Below are positions 11,172 to 20,105 of a stretch of 64,000 nt of DNA, in pieces. This DNA comes from Gammaproteobacteria bacterium. Its GTDB lineage: Bacteria; Pseudomonadota; Gammaproteobacteria; Steroidobacterales; Steroidobacteraceae. Numbering within the stretch: the stretch's first letter is position 1; every line of letters starts with the position of its first letter. The notes beneath the pieces are model-generated. The model was not told where the DNA came from. It searched no databases and saw only the letters and a list, made by a program, of their open reading frames with translations. The stretch covers positions 1 to 64,000 of the forward strand of contig JANYJY010000029.1 of NCBI GenBank assembly GCA_025358295.1, given 5' to 3'. A program made the translations under genes and the position numbers.

Positions 11172-12269
11172 TCAAAGCCTCATCGGCATCACAACATAGC
11201 GGGCGGTTGCATTCCCGGGTGAGCGAATCAAGCAGCTGCTGTTACTGTCCGTCAGTCCGAGCTCTACATCTTGACCGTCGATGGCGGCTAAGGCATCCAG
11301 CAGGTAATTGACGTTGAAACCCACCTCGAGGTCAGCACCTTCGTAGCTCACCTCGAGTTCCTCTTCGGCCTCTTCCTGCTCAGGATTATGGGCTTGGACG
11401 GTCACGACATTCTTCTTCACCGTGACCCGAATACCTCGGTACTTCTCGTTCGATAGAATGGCGGTGCGCTGCAAAGCCTGACGCAAAATATCCCGGTCGG
11501 CACGGATCGCACTCGCCGGTGCCGGCGGGATAACCCGTGAATATTCTGGGAAACGACCATCAATTAGCTTTGAAGTGAAGCGAACATCACCGATCTGGGC
11601 ACGAACGTGATTCGTGCCGATCGCCAAATCTGCTACTCCTTCTGCCGTCAGCACGCGCTGCAACTCCAACACACCCTTGCGCGGCACGATCACTTGCTGC
11701 GAGGTCTTAGCCTTAGCCGCCAGCGTGGTTTCGCACAACGCCAGACGATGCCCGTCGGTCGCCACTGCCCGCAGCACCAACCCGTCAATCTCCAACAGCA
11801 TGCCGTTCAGGTAGTAGCGAACGTCCTGCTGCGCCATGGAAAAATGCGTCTTTTCCAACAACCGCAGCAATTCCTTGCGCGGCACTTGGACCGTTTGCTG
11901 CGAATTAATATCCTCGATCACGGGAAATTCCGCGGCGGGCAGGGTGGAGAGGCTGAAGCGGCTGCGGCCCGCCTTGATGACCACTTTTTCGCCCTCGACG
12001 CTCAGCGACACAGAGAGTTTCTCCGGCAGCGCGCGCAAGATATCCAGAAATTTACGGCCTGGAACCGTGATATCGCCCGCTTCCTGGACAGCGACTTCGG
12101 TGGAAGCAACTAACTCCACCTCGAGATCCGTTGCCGTAATCGACAATTGTCCCTCGCGTACACCCAGCAACACGTTGGCCAATACCGGCATGGTCTGGCG
12201 CCTTTCGACGACTCCGATCACCGCCTGCAAGGGGGCCAATAATTTCTCGCGCTCAGCCGTCAATTTCAT
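11172..12269 (-). CDS. dnaN: DNA polymerase III beta sliding clamp
   Basis: DnaN forms the dimeric ring that tethers DNA polymerase III to the template. The 365-residue product matches the standard length. It shows the three-domain clamp pattern: the N-terminal MKLTAEREKLL and VVERRQTMPVLANVLL, the middle domain TDGHRLALCE, and the C-terminal end YVVMPMRL typical of the clamp. It starts with ATG at 12269 immediately beside the AT-rich origin region and is followed by recF after three bases. Confidence 0.98.
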   Translation of the reverse strand: MKLTAEREKLLAPLQAVIGVVERRQTMPVLANVLLGVREGQLSITATDLEVELVASTEVAVQEAGDITVPGRKFLDILRALPEKLSVSLSVEGEKVVIKAGRSRFSLSTLPAAEFPVIEDINSQQTVQVPRKELLRLLEKTHFSMAQQDVRYYLNGMLLEIDGLVLRAVATDGHRLALCETTLAAKAKTSQQVIVPRKGVLELQRVLTAEGVADLAIGTNHVRAQIGDVRFTSKLIDGRFPEYSRVIPPAPASAIRADRDILRQALQRTAILSNEKYRGIRVTVKKNVVTVQAHNPEQEEAEEELEVSYEGADLEVGFNVNYLLDALAAIDGQDVELGLTDSNSSCLIRSPGNATARYVVMPMRL

Positions 12270-12488
12270 GGAAACACCCGTCTGCCAATCTTAGATTTAG
12301 ATTCTTAAATAAGATTATTACTATGATTATGAAGCAAGCGCCTTTCCGGTATAACTTCAATAAATATATAATAATCAGAAACTTACAAACACTGAAACCC
12401 TCTTATCCTCCTGTCAAGTGGCTGCCCGGATGTTGTCATCAAGCTGTGCGTATCTTTATCCACAGCGTCATCCACAGCTTTTCCTACC
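12270..12488. other. oriC: Putative replication origin (oriC) in the dnaA-dnaN gap
   Basis: This 219-base gap stands out from its GC-rich surroundings. It has two AT-rich blocks (about 12291-12332 and 12351-12390) on the dnaN side and two DnaA boxes on the dnaA side. Boxes next to an AT-rich unwinding element, flanked by dnaA and dnaN, is a standard bacterial origin layout. The 173-base dnaA-rpmH gap has no exact DnaA box, so the dnaA-dnaN gap is the better candidate. The strand switch in gene direction occurs nearby, at dnaA-rpmH. Confidence 0.75.
12456..12476 (+). other. Two DnaA boxes in tandem
   Basis: TTATCCACA at 12456-12464 is a perfect DnaA box. TCATCCACA at 12468-12476 differs at one base. 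The two have the same orientation and a 12-base period, so they could bind adjacent DnaA protomers on one face of the helix. Confidence 0.85.
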
Positions 12489-13847
12489 CTATCCCGCCAG
12501 GGTTCTCAACAGGTTCATATAGTCCTCACCGATGCGTCGCTCCGTCTCTCTCAATTCCTTGATTCGCCTACACGCGTGCAGCACCGTCGTATGATCCCGG
12601 CCGCCAAATGCGTCGCCGATTTCCGGCAGGCTGTGATTCGTCAACTCCTTCGCCAATGCCATCGCAACCTGACGCGGCCGCGCGATGGAACGGCTGCGAC
12701 GTTTCGATAGTAGATCCGCAATCCTGATTTTGTAGTATTCCGCGACCGTCTTCTGAATATTTTCCACTGTCACTAACTTTTCTTGCAGGGCCAACAGGTC
12801 TCGCAACGCTTCCTTGACCAACTCCAGGGTGATTGGGCGACCCAGGAAATTCGACGTTGCCACCACTCTACGCAGCGCGCCCTCGAGTTCACGAACGTTC
12901 GAACGAATGCGCTTGGCGATAAAAAACGCCACATCTTCGGGCAAATCCACATGCGAAGCGGCGGCCTTGCTCAGCAAAATCGCCACACAGGTTTCAAGCT
13001 CAGGCGGTTCGATCGCCACCGTCAAACCCCACCCAAAGCGCGATTTCAAGCGTTCCTCGAGTCCGTCGACCTCCTTCGGATACCGATCGCAGGTCAGGAT
13101 CACTTGCTGCTGGCTCTCCAGCAGCGCATTGAAGGTGTGGAAAAATTCTTCCTGTGACCGGTCCTTTCGCGCAAAAAACTGGATATCGTCAATCATCAAG
13201 GCATCCAGAGAACGGTACGCCGTCTTGAATTCGTTGATGGTGTTGTGCTGCAGCGACTTGACCATATCGCCTACGAAGCGCTCGCTGTGAACATAGGCCA
13301 GCCGGGCCTCGGGGTTGTTTTCCTTGATTTTATTGGCAACCGCATGCATCAGATGGGTCTTGCCGAGGCCGACGCCACCGTAAATGAACAGCGGGTTATA
13401 GGCCTTCCCCGGGTTTCCGGCGACTTGAATGGCCGCGGCCCTGGCCAGCTGATTGCTCTTACCTTCGACGAAACTGTCGAAAGTGAAGGCCAAATTAATG
13501 GGTCCGCCGAGGACTGAGGGGGCAAGCCGGCGAGTTTTGGCGCTGGCGCCGTTGGCCGCAACTTGCTCACCGTTAACGGCGACTACGGGAGCCAAAGACC
13601 CAGCCCGAGTACCCACGTCCAGCACCAGTTCGGGGGCTGGGTCTTCCGCAAACGCCCGGATCAATTCCTTGATCCTAGGCAGGGAATTCTGGCCCAGCCA
13701 CTCGATAACATACCGATTGGGCGCCAGGAGCCTCAATTCGCCGTTGCGTTCGATCGCCTGGAGGGGTCGCACCCAGGTGTTAAACTGCTGCTCCGGGAGT
13801 TCGCTCTCGAGCACGCGCAGACAGCGGTTCCATAGCGTCTCCGGCAA
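12489..13847 (-). CDS. dnaA: Chromosomal replication initiator protein DnaA
   Basis: DnaA binds DnaA boxes and melts the origin in its ATP form. The product has domain I ([25 protein letters not shown]), a short linker, the AAA+ domain with Walker [14 protein letters not shown] and Walker [10 protein letters not shown], and domain IV with the DnaA-box-reading [15 protein letters not shown] near the C-terminus. I place the start at the TTG at 13847 because GAGGAG lies six to seven bases upstream and the next residues (PETLWNRC) match the usual family N-terminus. A second TTG 11 codons earlier is less supported. The length is 452 residues, which is normal. Confidence 0.96.
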   Translation of the reverse strand: MPETLWNRCLRVLESELPEQQFNTWVRPLQAIERNGELRLLAPNRYVIEWLGQNSLPRIKELIRAFAEDPAPELVLDVGTRAGSLAPVVAVNGEQVAANGASAKTRRLAPSVLGGPINLAFTFDSFVEGKSNQLARAAAIQVAGNPGKAYNPLFIYGGVGLGKTHLMHAVANKIKENNPEARLAYVHSERFVGDMVKSLQHNTINEFKTAYRSLDALMIDDIQFFARKDRSQEEFFHTFNALLESQQQVILTCDRYPKEVDGLEERLKSRFGWGLTVAIEPPELETCVAILLSKAAASHVDLPEDVAFFIAKRIRSNVRELEGALRRVVATSNFLGRPITLELVKEALRDLLALQEKLVTVENIQKTVAEYYKIRIADLLSKRRSRSIARPRQVAMALAKELTNHSLPEIGDAFGGRDHTTVLHACRRIKELRETERRIGEDYMNLLRTLAG

Positions 13848-13928
13848 GAGCGCTCTCCTCAGCAATGGGCAATGGGGCAAATAATCGAAAAGGGCAGCGA
13901 GTCTAGCTCCAACTTAGAGGGGCGTCTA

Positions 13929-13957
13929 TTGACACGTCCATGCTTGCTCAGTACCCT
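13929..13957 (+). promoter_or_regulatory. Promoter candidate for rpmH-rnpA
   Basis: A perfect TTGACA (13929-13934) is followed after 17 bases by TACCCT (13952-13957), a poor -10 match. Initiation near 13964 would give a leader of about 57 bases before rpmH. The rest of the dnaA-rpmH gap shows no other feature that I can support. Confidence 0.5.
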
Positions 13958-14020
13958 TGCCGCCTTTCGTAAATCTCCCAATCTATTGATTTACCCCGTG
14001 GTTTTTGTTCGAGTTGCGCT

Positions 14021-14155
14021 ATGAAACGTACTTTCAATCCCAGTAATCTACATCGTGCCCGCACCCACGGCTTTCGCGCGCGCATGGCCACCAAGAGTGG
14101 CCGCAATTTGCTCGCCCGTCGTCGGGCGAAAGGCCGCAAGCGCCTCTGTCCCTGA
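14021..14155 (+). CDS. rpmH: 50S ribosomal protein L34
   Basis: This is a 44-residue basic protein beginning [19 protein letters not shown] and containing the RMATKSGR and [12 protein letters not shown] blocks of bacterial L34. L34 is a structural protein of the large ribosomal subunit. Its position between dnaA (divergent) and rnpA is conserved across bacteria. The start is the ATG at 14021 and the stop TGA ends at 14155. Confidence 0.98.
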   Translation: MKRTFNPSNLHRARTHGFRARMATKSGRNLLARRRAKGRKRLCP

Positions 14156-14179
14156 CACGATTTTCAGGACTGTCTAACG

Positions 14180-14530
14180 ATCCGTAAACTGACGTTCGAG
14201 CCGCGCAAGCGTTTGCACCAGCCGGCCGAATTTCGCGACGTGAAGCGGCACGGCAAGAAGTTTGTCGACGCGTTTTTCAGTTTATCGGTTCTTGCCAATC
14301 ATGAAACCGTTCCTCGATTGGGTTTGAGCATTGCGACGCGAACCTTCGGCACGGCCGTCGCGCGCAATCGCATTAAACGCATCACTCGCGAGTCCTTTCG
14401 CTTGAATCAACATTCTCTGCCTCCGGTCGATGTCACTGTGTCCGCGCGCGACGCGGCGCGCCAAGCCAAGCCCGGGGATTTACGCACGAGTCTGGATAAG
14501 CACTGGAAGTCGATTACGCAAAAATGTTGA
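14180..14530 (+). CDS. rnpA: Ribonuclease P protein component, apparent AUC start
   Basis: RnpA is the protein cofactor of RNase P, which matures tRNA 5' ends. The product keeps the [10 protein letters not shown] and [14 protein letters not shown] blocks that bind RNA. The first conventional start is a TTG at 14213, but that would cut off the conserved F-x4-RL-x5-F segment at the N-terminus. In frame upstream, [12 protein letters not shown] aligns residue for residue with the E. coli start (MVKLAFPRELRL), placing an ATC codon at 14180 where the start codon should be. AGGA (14166-14169) lies ten bases before it. The coordinates use this inferred start; a CTG at 14189 is another option. It overlaps yidD by seven bases. 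Confidence 0.85.
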   Translation: MRKLTFEPRKRLHQPAEFRDVKRHGKKFVDAFFSLSVLANHETVPRLGLSIATRTFGTAVARNRIKRITRESFRLNQHSLPPVDVTVSARDAARQAKPGDLRTSLDKHWKSITQKC

Positions 14531-14763
14531 GACCACGCAATATTTTGATGTGGATAATCCGCGGCTATCAGCTGCTGCTCTCCCCCTGGCTTGGCGCCAA
14601 TTGCCGCTTCTATCCCAGCTGTTCCTGCTACACCCATGCGGCCATCGAGCGGCTTGGCGCCGTGCGAGGCATCTGGCTCGGCCTACGCCGCCTACTACGC
14701 TGTCATCCCTTCAACAAGGGCGGCTACGACCCTGTGCCGGACAAGAGAATGATCAATGCCTAA
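14524..14763 (+). CDS. yidD: Membrane protein insertion efficiency factor YidD
   Basis: YidD is a small membrane-associated protein that helps the YidC/Sec insertion pathway. The 79-residue product has the family blocks [23 protein letters not shown] and [12 protein letters not shown], with the three conserved Cys residues in the first half. It overlaps rnpA by seven bases and yidC by eight, in the conserved rpmH-rnpA-yidD-yidC-mnmE order. Confidence 0.96.
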   Translation: MLRPRNILMWIIRGYQLLLSPWLGANCRFYPSCSCYTHAAIERLGAVRGIWLGLRRLLRCHPFNKGGYDPVPDKRMINA

Positions 14764-16477
14764 TACCCGCATGCTGCTTTGGATAGCGCTCGCCGCCATC
14801 CTGTATATGAACTACCAAGCGTGGATGCACGACTATCCGGCCCTGGACGCGCAGGGCACAACGGCCAGCGCGGCCGCTTCCGGCGCGCCGCGCACTCTCG
14901 GCGATTCCGTGCCGCAGGCCGCCGCTCCTGCCGCGGCCGATTCAGGCGCATCGACCGCACCGGCGGTCACTGCGGCGGCTGATGCATTCGCGGCTCCGCC
15001 GACAAGCGCCACACCGGCGCAAGACTCGCCCTCTTCGCAGCCGCTGCACGTCACCACCGATGTGCTCGACATCGTGATCAATTTGAAGGGCGGCGAACTC
15101 TCGCAAGCCGATCTATTGAAATATCCGCTGCGCAAAGACGCACCGAATGTTCCGGTCAGGTTGTTGAGCCACGATCCCCCGGACTCGTTGTATCTCTTGC
15201 AGACGGGGCTCAGCGGTGCGGCGGGCGAAGCCGCGCCGACTCACCTCGCTACCTGGACGTCCGCGGAGAAGACTTTCGCACTCTCCGCCGGGGCCAACGA
15301 ATTGCGCGTGCCGCTGACATGGACGGACGGCGCGGGCCTCAATGTCACCAAGACCTTCGTTTTCACGCGCGGCCAGTATTCCATCGACTTGATTTACGAT
15401 GTGCAAAACACCGGCGCCGCGCCGCGCCGGTTGGCGTCTTATTCGCAATTCTTGCGCCACTGGGAACATGCGTCACGTTCCTACTTTGACGTCGAGACCT
15501 ACTCGTTCAAGGGACCTGCGGTCTGGATGGGCACGAAGTCCCGCGACCTCAATGTGGAAAGCGACACCGACAGCAAGTTCTCGGAAACCATTACCAACGG
15601 TTGGCTGGCAACTCTCCAGCATCAATTCGTGTCGGCCATCGTGCCGACAGCCGACCAGCCCTATAGTTACCGTCTGCAGGTCCTCGATAAACAATACCTG
15701 CTGAGCGCCACAGGCCCCTCCGTCGAAGTGGCTGCCGGCGCCAAGTCACAGTTCCATCAGAAGCTGTTCGTCGGGCCGAAATTGCAGTCACAGCTGGCGG
15801 CAACCTCCCCGAACCTGAGATACACCGTCGACTTCGGCGTTCTGACCGTGCTCGCGCAGCCACTGTTTGCCACTCTAAATTGGGTGCACGGAATCATCGG
15901 CAACTGGGGCTGGTCCATCATTGTCGTTACCGCCCTGATCAAATTGCTGTTCTATCCCCTGAGTCAGGCCAGCGGTCGATCAATGGCCAAGATGCGCACG
16001 GTGGGGCCGCGCATGAAACAGATTCAGGAAACCTTCAAGGACGATCGCGAAAAACTCGGTCGCGCCATGATGGATCTGTACAAGAAGGAAAAAATAAATC
16101 CTTTGGCCGGTTGCCTGCCCATGCTGGTGCAGATTCCGTTTTTCATCTCCTTCTACCGGGTGCTGCTCGAGAGCGTGGAAATGCGCCAGGCGCCGTTCCT
16201 GCTCTGGGTCAACGATCTCTCCGCGCGCGATCCGTTTTTCGTGCTGCCGTTGCTGATGGGCGGCGCGATGTTCGCGCAGTTCAAGCTGAATCCCGCGCCG
16301 CCGGACCCGACGCAGGCCAAGATCATGCAATTCATGCCCTTGATCATGACGGGCATGATGGCGTGGTTTCCGAGCGGCCTGGTGCTTTACTGGCTGACCA
16401 ACACGCTGTTGACCATAGCGCAGCAGTGGCGCGTCAACCAGGTAGTCGAGGCCGAGGCCGCCAAGCCGCGCTCGTAA
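14756..16477 (+). CDS. yidC: Membrane protein insertase YidC
   Basis: YidC inserts and folds inner-membrane proteins, including ATP synthase subunits a and c encoded later in this window. The 573-residue product has the Gram-negative layout. There is an N-terminal membrane anchor, an Ala/Pro-rich linker (about residues 30-95), the large periplasmic domain and the conserved five-helix insertase core. The core has [20 protein letters not shown], the cytoplasmic helical hairpin [15 protein letters not shown] and the end helix [16 protein letters not shown]. It starts within the yidD coding sequence. Confidence 0.97.
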   Translation: MPNTRMLLWIALAAILYMNYQAWMHDYPALDAQGTTASAAASGAPRTLGDSVPQAAAPAAADSGASTAPAVTAAADAFAAPPTSATPAQDSPSSQPLHVTTDVLDIVINLKGGELSQADLLKYPLRKDAPNVPVRLLSHDPPDSLYLLQTGLSGAAGEAAPTHLATWTSAEKTFALSAGANELRVPLTWTDGAGLNVTKTFVFTRGQYSIDLIYDVQNTGAAPRRLASYSQFLRHWEHASRSYFDVETYSFKGPAVWMGTKSRDLNVESDTDSKFSETITNGWLATLQHQFVSAIVPTADQPYSYRLQVLDKQYLLSATGPSVEVAAGAKSQFHQKLFVGPKLQSQLAATSPNLRYTVDFGVLTVLAQPLFATLNWVHGIIGNWGWSIIVVTALIKLLFYPLSQASGRSMAKMRTVGPRMKQIQETFKDDREKLGRAMMDLYKKEKINPLAGCLPMLVQIPFFISFYRVLLESVEMRQAPFLLWVNDLSARDPFFVLPLLMGGAMFAQFKLNPAPPDPTQAKIMQFMPLIMTGMMAWFPSGLVLYWLTNTLLTIAQQWRVNQVVEAEAAKPRS

Positions 16478-16484
16478 TGCGGCC

Positions 16485-17852
16485 GTGAGTTCGCCGGATA
16501 CCATCGTCGCCCTGTCCAGCGCTCCTGGACGGGGCGCCGTCGGCGTCATTCGGGTGTCAGGCCCCGGCGTTCCGCAGATCGCGGCCGGCATCATCGGCGG
16601 CTTACCCACTCCGCGCCTCGCCCGACTATCGTGCTTCCTCGACGCGCAAGGCAGAAGCCTCGACCAAGGACTGGCGCTGTATTTTGCGGCGCCGTCGTCG
16701 TACACCGGTGAACACGTCCTGGAACTACAGGGTCACGGCGGCGCGATCAGCGTCGATCTTGTGGTGAGCCGCCTGCTCGAACTCGGCTGCCGCCTGGCAC
16801 GGCCGGGCGAGTTCAGCGAGCGTGCCTTTCTGAACGGCAAAATCGACATGGCGCAGGCAGAGGCAATTGCGGACCTGATCGATGCCGGCACCGCGGCCGC
16901 CGCCCGCGCCGCGGTGCGGTCCATGCAGGGCGAGTTTTCCGCCCGCATTACCGATTTGAAAACGCGAATCACGGACTTGCGGGCCTATGTGGAAGCCGCC
17001 ATCGATTTTCCGGATGAAGAGATTGATTTTCTCTCTGACAGCGCATTGAGCCAACGGCTAGCCGCCGTGTTTACCGCATTCGCATCCATCGCCGCCGCCG
17101 CCCACCAAGGTGCATTGCTGCGTGAAGGTCTGACGGTCGTGATCGCAGGCCTGCCAAACGCCGGAAAATCCAGCTTGCTGAACCGCCTGGCGGGCGATGA
17201 CATTGCCATCGTCACGGATGTGCCCGGCACGACGCGCGACGTGTTGCGCCAGCAAGTGCATCTCGACGGCCTGCCCTTGAATTTGGTCGACACCGCGGGT
17301 CTGCGCCCTACCCTGGATGTGGTCGAGGCCGAAGGAGTCCGGCGCGCGCACCAGGAGATCTCTCGAGCCGATCGAGTGCTGTACATCGTGGACGCCGCCG
17401 AGCTGGACCCCCGGGCCATCGGCGACCCGGCGCCCAAGGTGGAAGGCATCGAGAGTCTGCCGGCGGGGGTGCCGGTCACCATCGTATTCAACAAGATCGA
17501 CCTGATCGGCGCGCCGGCGCGGTTGGATGATGGCGCCGACCCGCCGCGACTATTCTTGAGCGCTCGATCGGGTGCAGGGATGGAGCTGCTGCGTGCTCAT
17601 TTGCAGGCGGGCGTTGGATATCTGAAGGCGGAATCCGGGGCGTTTATCGCCCGCCGCCGGCACCTCGATGCATTGAAACGTGCCCGGCAGCATGTGCAAG
17701 ACGCCGCCGATATCCTGAGCGGTACGCGCGCATTCGAGCTATTTGCCGAGGATTTGCGGCTCGCTCAGCACGCCTTGGGGGAAATCACCGGAGAGTTCAC
17801 CAGCGACGATTTACTCGGCGAAATTTTCGGGAGCTTCTGTATCGGAAAATGA
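16485..17852 (+). CDS. mnmE: tRNA modification GTPase MnmE
   Basis: MnmE works with MnmG (24.0-26.0 kb in this window) to install the cmnm5 group on wobble uridine in certain tRNAs. The 455-residue product has the N-terminal folate-binding domain starting DTIVALSSAPGRGAVGVIRVSG. The central GTPase domain has G1 GLPNAGKSSLLN, G3 DTAGL and G4 NKID. The C-terminal CIGK provides the Cys-Gly-Lys end motif. The start is a GTG at 16485, eight bases after yidC. Confidence 0.97.
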   Translation: MSSPDTIVALSSAPGRGAVGVIRVSGPGVPQIAAGIIGGLPTPRLARLSCFLDAQGRSLDQGLALYFAAPSSYTGEHVLELQGHGGAISVDLVVSRLLELGCRLARPGEFSERAFLNGKIDMAQAEAIADLIDAGTAAAARAAVRSMQGEFSARITDLKTRITDLRAYVEAAIDFPDEEIDFLSDSALSQRLAAVFTAFASIAAAAHQGALLREGLTVVIAGLPNAGKSSLLNRLAGDDIAIVTDVPGTTRDVLRQQVHLDGLPLNLVDTAGLRPTLDVVEAEGVRRAHQEISRADRVLYIVDAAELDPRAIGDPAPKVEGIESLPAGVPVTIVFNKIDLIGAPARLDDGADPPRLFLSARSGAGMELLRAHLQAGVGYLKAESGAFIARRRHLDALKRARQHVQDAADILSGTRAFELFAEDLRLAQHALGEITGEFTSDDLLGEIFGSFCIGK

Positions 17853-17853
17853 A

Positions 17854-18069
17854 CTAGACGCTTCGATTGCCGTTGTTCATTTCATTCATGTCGGTGTCCA
17901 CGGATCGAGCCAGACGGGCCGACACACCCAGTACCGCCAGGATGCCGATGGTCGCGAGGCCGGTGATCACGGGGTGGCGCCAAAACAGCCATACCATCGT
18001 AACTGCCGATAAGGCCAGAATTGTCCAAAGCGCGGCGATATTCCTGCGCGCGCGCAAATCGTTGGTCAT
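17854..18069 (-). CDS. Small hypothetical membrane protein
   Basis: This 71-residue product has two predicted membrane segments (about residues 12-30 and 34-52), a basic N-terminus and a polar tail ending NEMNNGNRSV. A G-rich ribosome site lies ten or so bases before the ATG at 18069. It converges on mnmE with one base between the stops. I do not recognise a family. Nothing beyond membrane location can be inferred. The 125 bases upstream (18070-18194) hold no other gene. Confidence 0.55.
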   Translation of the reverse strand: MTNDLRARRNIAALWTILALSAVTMVWLFWRHPVITGLATIGILAVLGVSARLARSVDTDMNEMNNGNRSV

Positions 18070-18194
18070 GCCAGCTTTCCCCCCCGGACCGAAGCACTTG
18101 ACTCTGAAGGACTTTATACAGGGTCATTTGCCAAATCACTATAAGGTAAATACCCCTAATACCCTGATAATTGGATTGCGTGTCACTGCCAGGA

Positions 18195-19373
18195 CTATCC
18201 GAGCATGGTTTCTCGCCGCCAATGCCTTGCGGTCAATACCATCAACAGCAATGCCAGCCCCAGCGACGCGGCGGCGGATACGCAGACGTCGAGGGCGGCT
18301 ACCGGCTCGTCCTTAAGCACGCTGGTCATCAACAGATGCTGGCTCAATGAGGGAATAAACATCAAGGAATTGCGTGTTTTTAGCGAGTAAATGCTGGCGA
18401 AGGCAATTGGCAAGGTCGGCACCAACAAGACCGTGGTGAGATAAGTCTGAGCTTCCCGGTAGCTTCGGGTGAAGGAGGCGACGAAGGTCATTAGAGCGGC
18501 GCCTAAGGGTACAAAGGGCAGACAGATCGCAAAGAATATCAATCCGGTGCGCACGCCCAAGTTCGCGCTCATGCCCAATCGTTCGAGGGGGATAAAATAA
18601 AATACGCAGACGAAGGCCCACAGACTCAAAGCCAATGAGATGCACATGTAGGCGCAGGTGGCGAGGATCTTGCCGCCCACCAGGCTCGAACGCGCCACCG
18701 GCAGACTCAGCAGAGCCTCCAAGGAGCCCCGCTCGCGCTCTCCGGCGGTGGTATCAATGGCCAGATACAGTCCGCCCATCAACACAGCGAACAAGACGAA
18801 ATAGGTCATGAACCCCAGCACGACGACGGCCCGCCCGGTGGGTGTTGCGACATCCACCTCGTTCACCGCCACGGGTACGGCGAGAAGCGGGTTTACACCT
18901 CTGATCTGTAATCGCAGCTGCGCGATGCCGCTGGCGTAGCCGCCGAGCAGGATTCTCGCCCGATCCGCGCTCTTGCGGGCTTGAGAATCCGTGCTGTCCG
19001 CAACGAGCAATACCGGCGCCGGGGTGCCCGCGGTGAAGCGGGCGCCGTATTCCGGGGGAATGATGAGCACGATTTGAGCGCTGCCGTTGCGCACCGCGGC
19101 CCGGCCCTCGCCCTCGGTCAAGGTTGCCATTTTCAACTGTGCGCCCTGAGCCTGAAGATAGCGCGTGAGGCCGGGCGCATGGTCGCTGCCCGACACGGTC
19201 ACGCGCAGAGGTTCGTCGGACTCGGCGACGCTCTGATTGAGCATGCGCGAGACCATGAAGCCGAACAGCAGAGGGCCGAACAGCGGCCCAAACAGCAGCG
19301 CGGACAAGAGTGCGCGCCGGTCACGCAGATTCTCCAGGAACTCCTTGCGGAAGACGGTGAACAGAGCGCTCAT
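18195..19373 (-). CDS. ABC-2 type transporter permease (NatB-like)
   Basis: The 392-residue membrane protein has one N-terminal helix preceded by the FRKEFLENLRDRRAL elbow helix typical of ABC-2 exporter permeases. A long extracytoplasmic domain (about residues 45-170) and five C-terminal helices follow. The stretch AIDTTAGERERGSLEALLSLPV matches the NatB/ABC-2 coupling region. It directly follows the ATPase gene (adjacent stop and start), so the two form one exporter. In NatAB relatives the substrate is Na+ or a drug, but it cannot be told here. Confidence 0.85.
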   Translation of the reverse strand: MSALFTVFRKEFLENLRDRRALLSALLFGPLFGPLLFGFMVSRMLNQSVAESDEPLRVTVSGSDHAPGLTRYLQAQGAQLKMATLTEGEGRAAVRNGSAQIVLIIPPEYGARFTAGTPAPVLLVADSTDSQARKSADRARILLGGYASGIAQLRLQIRGVNPLLAVPVAVNEVDVATPTGRAVVVLGFMTYFVLFAVLMGGLYLAIDTTAGERERGSLEALLSLPVARSSLVGGKILATCAYMCISLALSLWAFVCVFYFIPLERLGMSANLGVRTGLIFFAICLPFVPLGAALMTFVASFTRSYREAQTYLTTVLLVPTLPIAFASIYSLKTRNSLMFIPSLSQHLLMTSVLKDEPVAALDVCVSAAASLGLALLLMVLTARHWRRETMLG

Positions 19374-20105
19374 TCAGCTCACCCCTTCCGTTCCGCCCAA
19401 CACCTGCAAGAACGCTTCTTCCAGAGAATTCTTACCGCTGCGCTCGCGCAGTGATTCCAGCGTCGCATCGGCCAGCACGCGGCCGTGGCCGATGATCACC
19501 ACGCGATCGCAGAGCGCTGCCACTTCTTGCATAACATGCGAGGAAAACAATACGCAACGGCCCTCAGCTCTCAAGGCCCGCAGCAGTTCGCGCAAGCTGC
19601 GAATCGCCATTACGTCCAAGCCATTGGTGGGTTCATCGAGCACAATGTTGCCCGGGTCGTGCACCAAGGCGCGTGCCAGGGCCGTCTTGATCCGCTGCCC
19701 CTGGGAGAATCCTTTGGCGCGGCGATCCATGAAACCGTCCAGATCAAGCACGCGGGCGAGTTCGGCGGTGCGCGATATCAGACGCTCCTCGCTGATTCCA
19801 TGCAGAGAGCCGAAGTAGTGGATGTTCTCGCGAGCCGTGAGATTGCCGTAAAGACCGGTGGCGTGGGGCAGCACACCCAACCGGGCACGAGCTTTCGAGG
19901 TCTCGCCGCGGATGTCCATGCCATCAACGCGTGCGGTGCCGTTGTCCGGCGTCAGCACGCCGTACAGCATGCGCAGACAGGTCGACTTGCCTGCGCCGTT
20001 GGCGCCCAAAATGCCGGTAATTTCCCCGTCGCGCGCGACCAAGGAGACATCCTTGACCGCCTCGACGGCACCGAATCGCTTGCTGAGATTCGCCGCCTCG
20101 ATCAT
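19374..20105 (-). CDS. ABC transporter ATP-binding protein (NatA-like)
   Basis: This is a 243-residue ATPase with Walker A GANGAGKST, a Q-loop region around LPHATGLYGNL, the signature FSQGQ (a variant of LSGGQ), Walker B NIVLDEPTNGLD and the switch His in SSHVM. The ATG at 20105 begins the domain; a longer frame upstream is not protein-like. The start overlaps the end of the upstream hydrolase gene by four bases (ATGA) and the stop abuts the permease start, giving a three-gene operon. It energises the exporter at the cytoplasmic face. Confidence 0.88.
   Translation of the reverse strand: MIEAANLSKRFGAVEAVKDVSLVARDGEITGILGANGAGKSTCLRMLYGVLTPDNGTARVDGMDIRGETSKARARLGVLPHATGLYGNLTARENIHYFGSLHGISEERLISRTAELARVLDLDGFMDRRAKGFSQGQRIKTALARALVHDPGNIVLDEPTNGLDVMAIRSLRELLRALRAEGRCVLFSSHVMQEVAALCDRVVIIGHGRVLADATLESLRERSGKNSLEEAFLQVLGGTEGVS

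Noticed and set aside
14549-14557. A perfect reverse DnaA box (TGTGGATAA) inside yidD
   Set aside because: It encodes the Met-Trp-Ile codons of YidD, stands alone and is not in AT-rich DNA, so it is probably chance rather than part of the origin.
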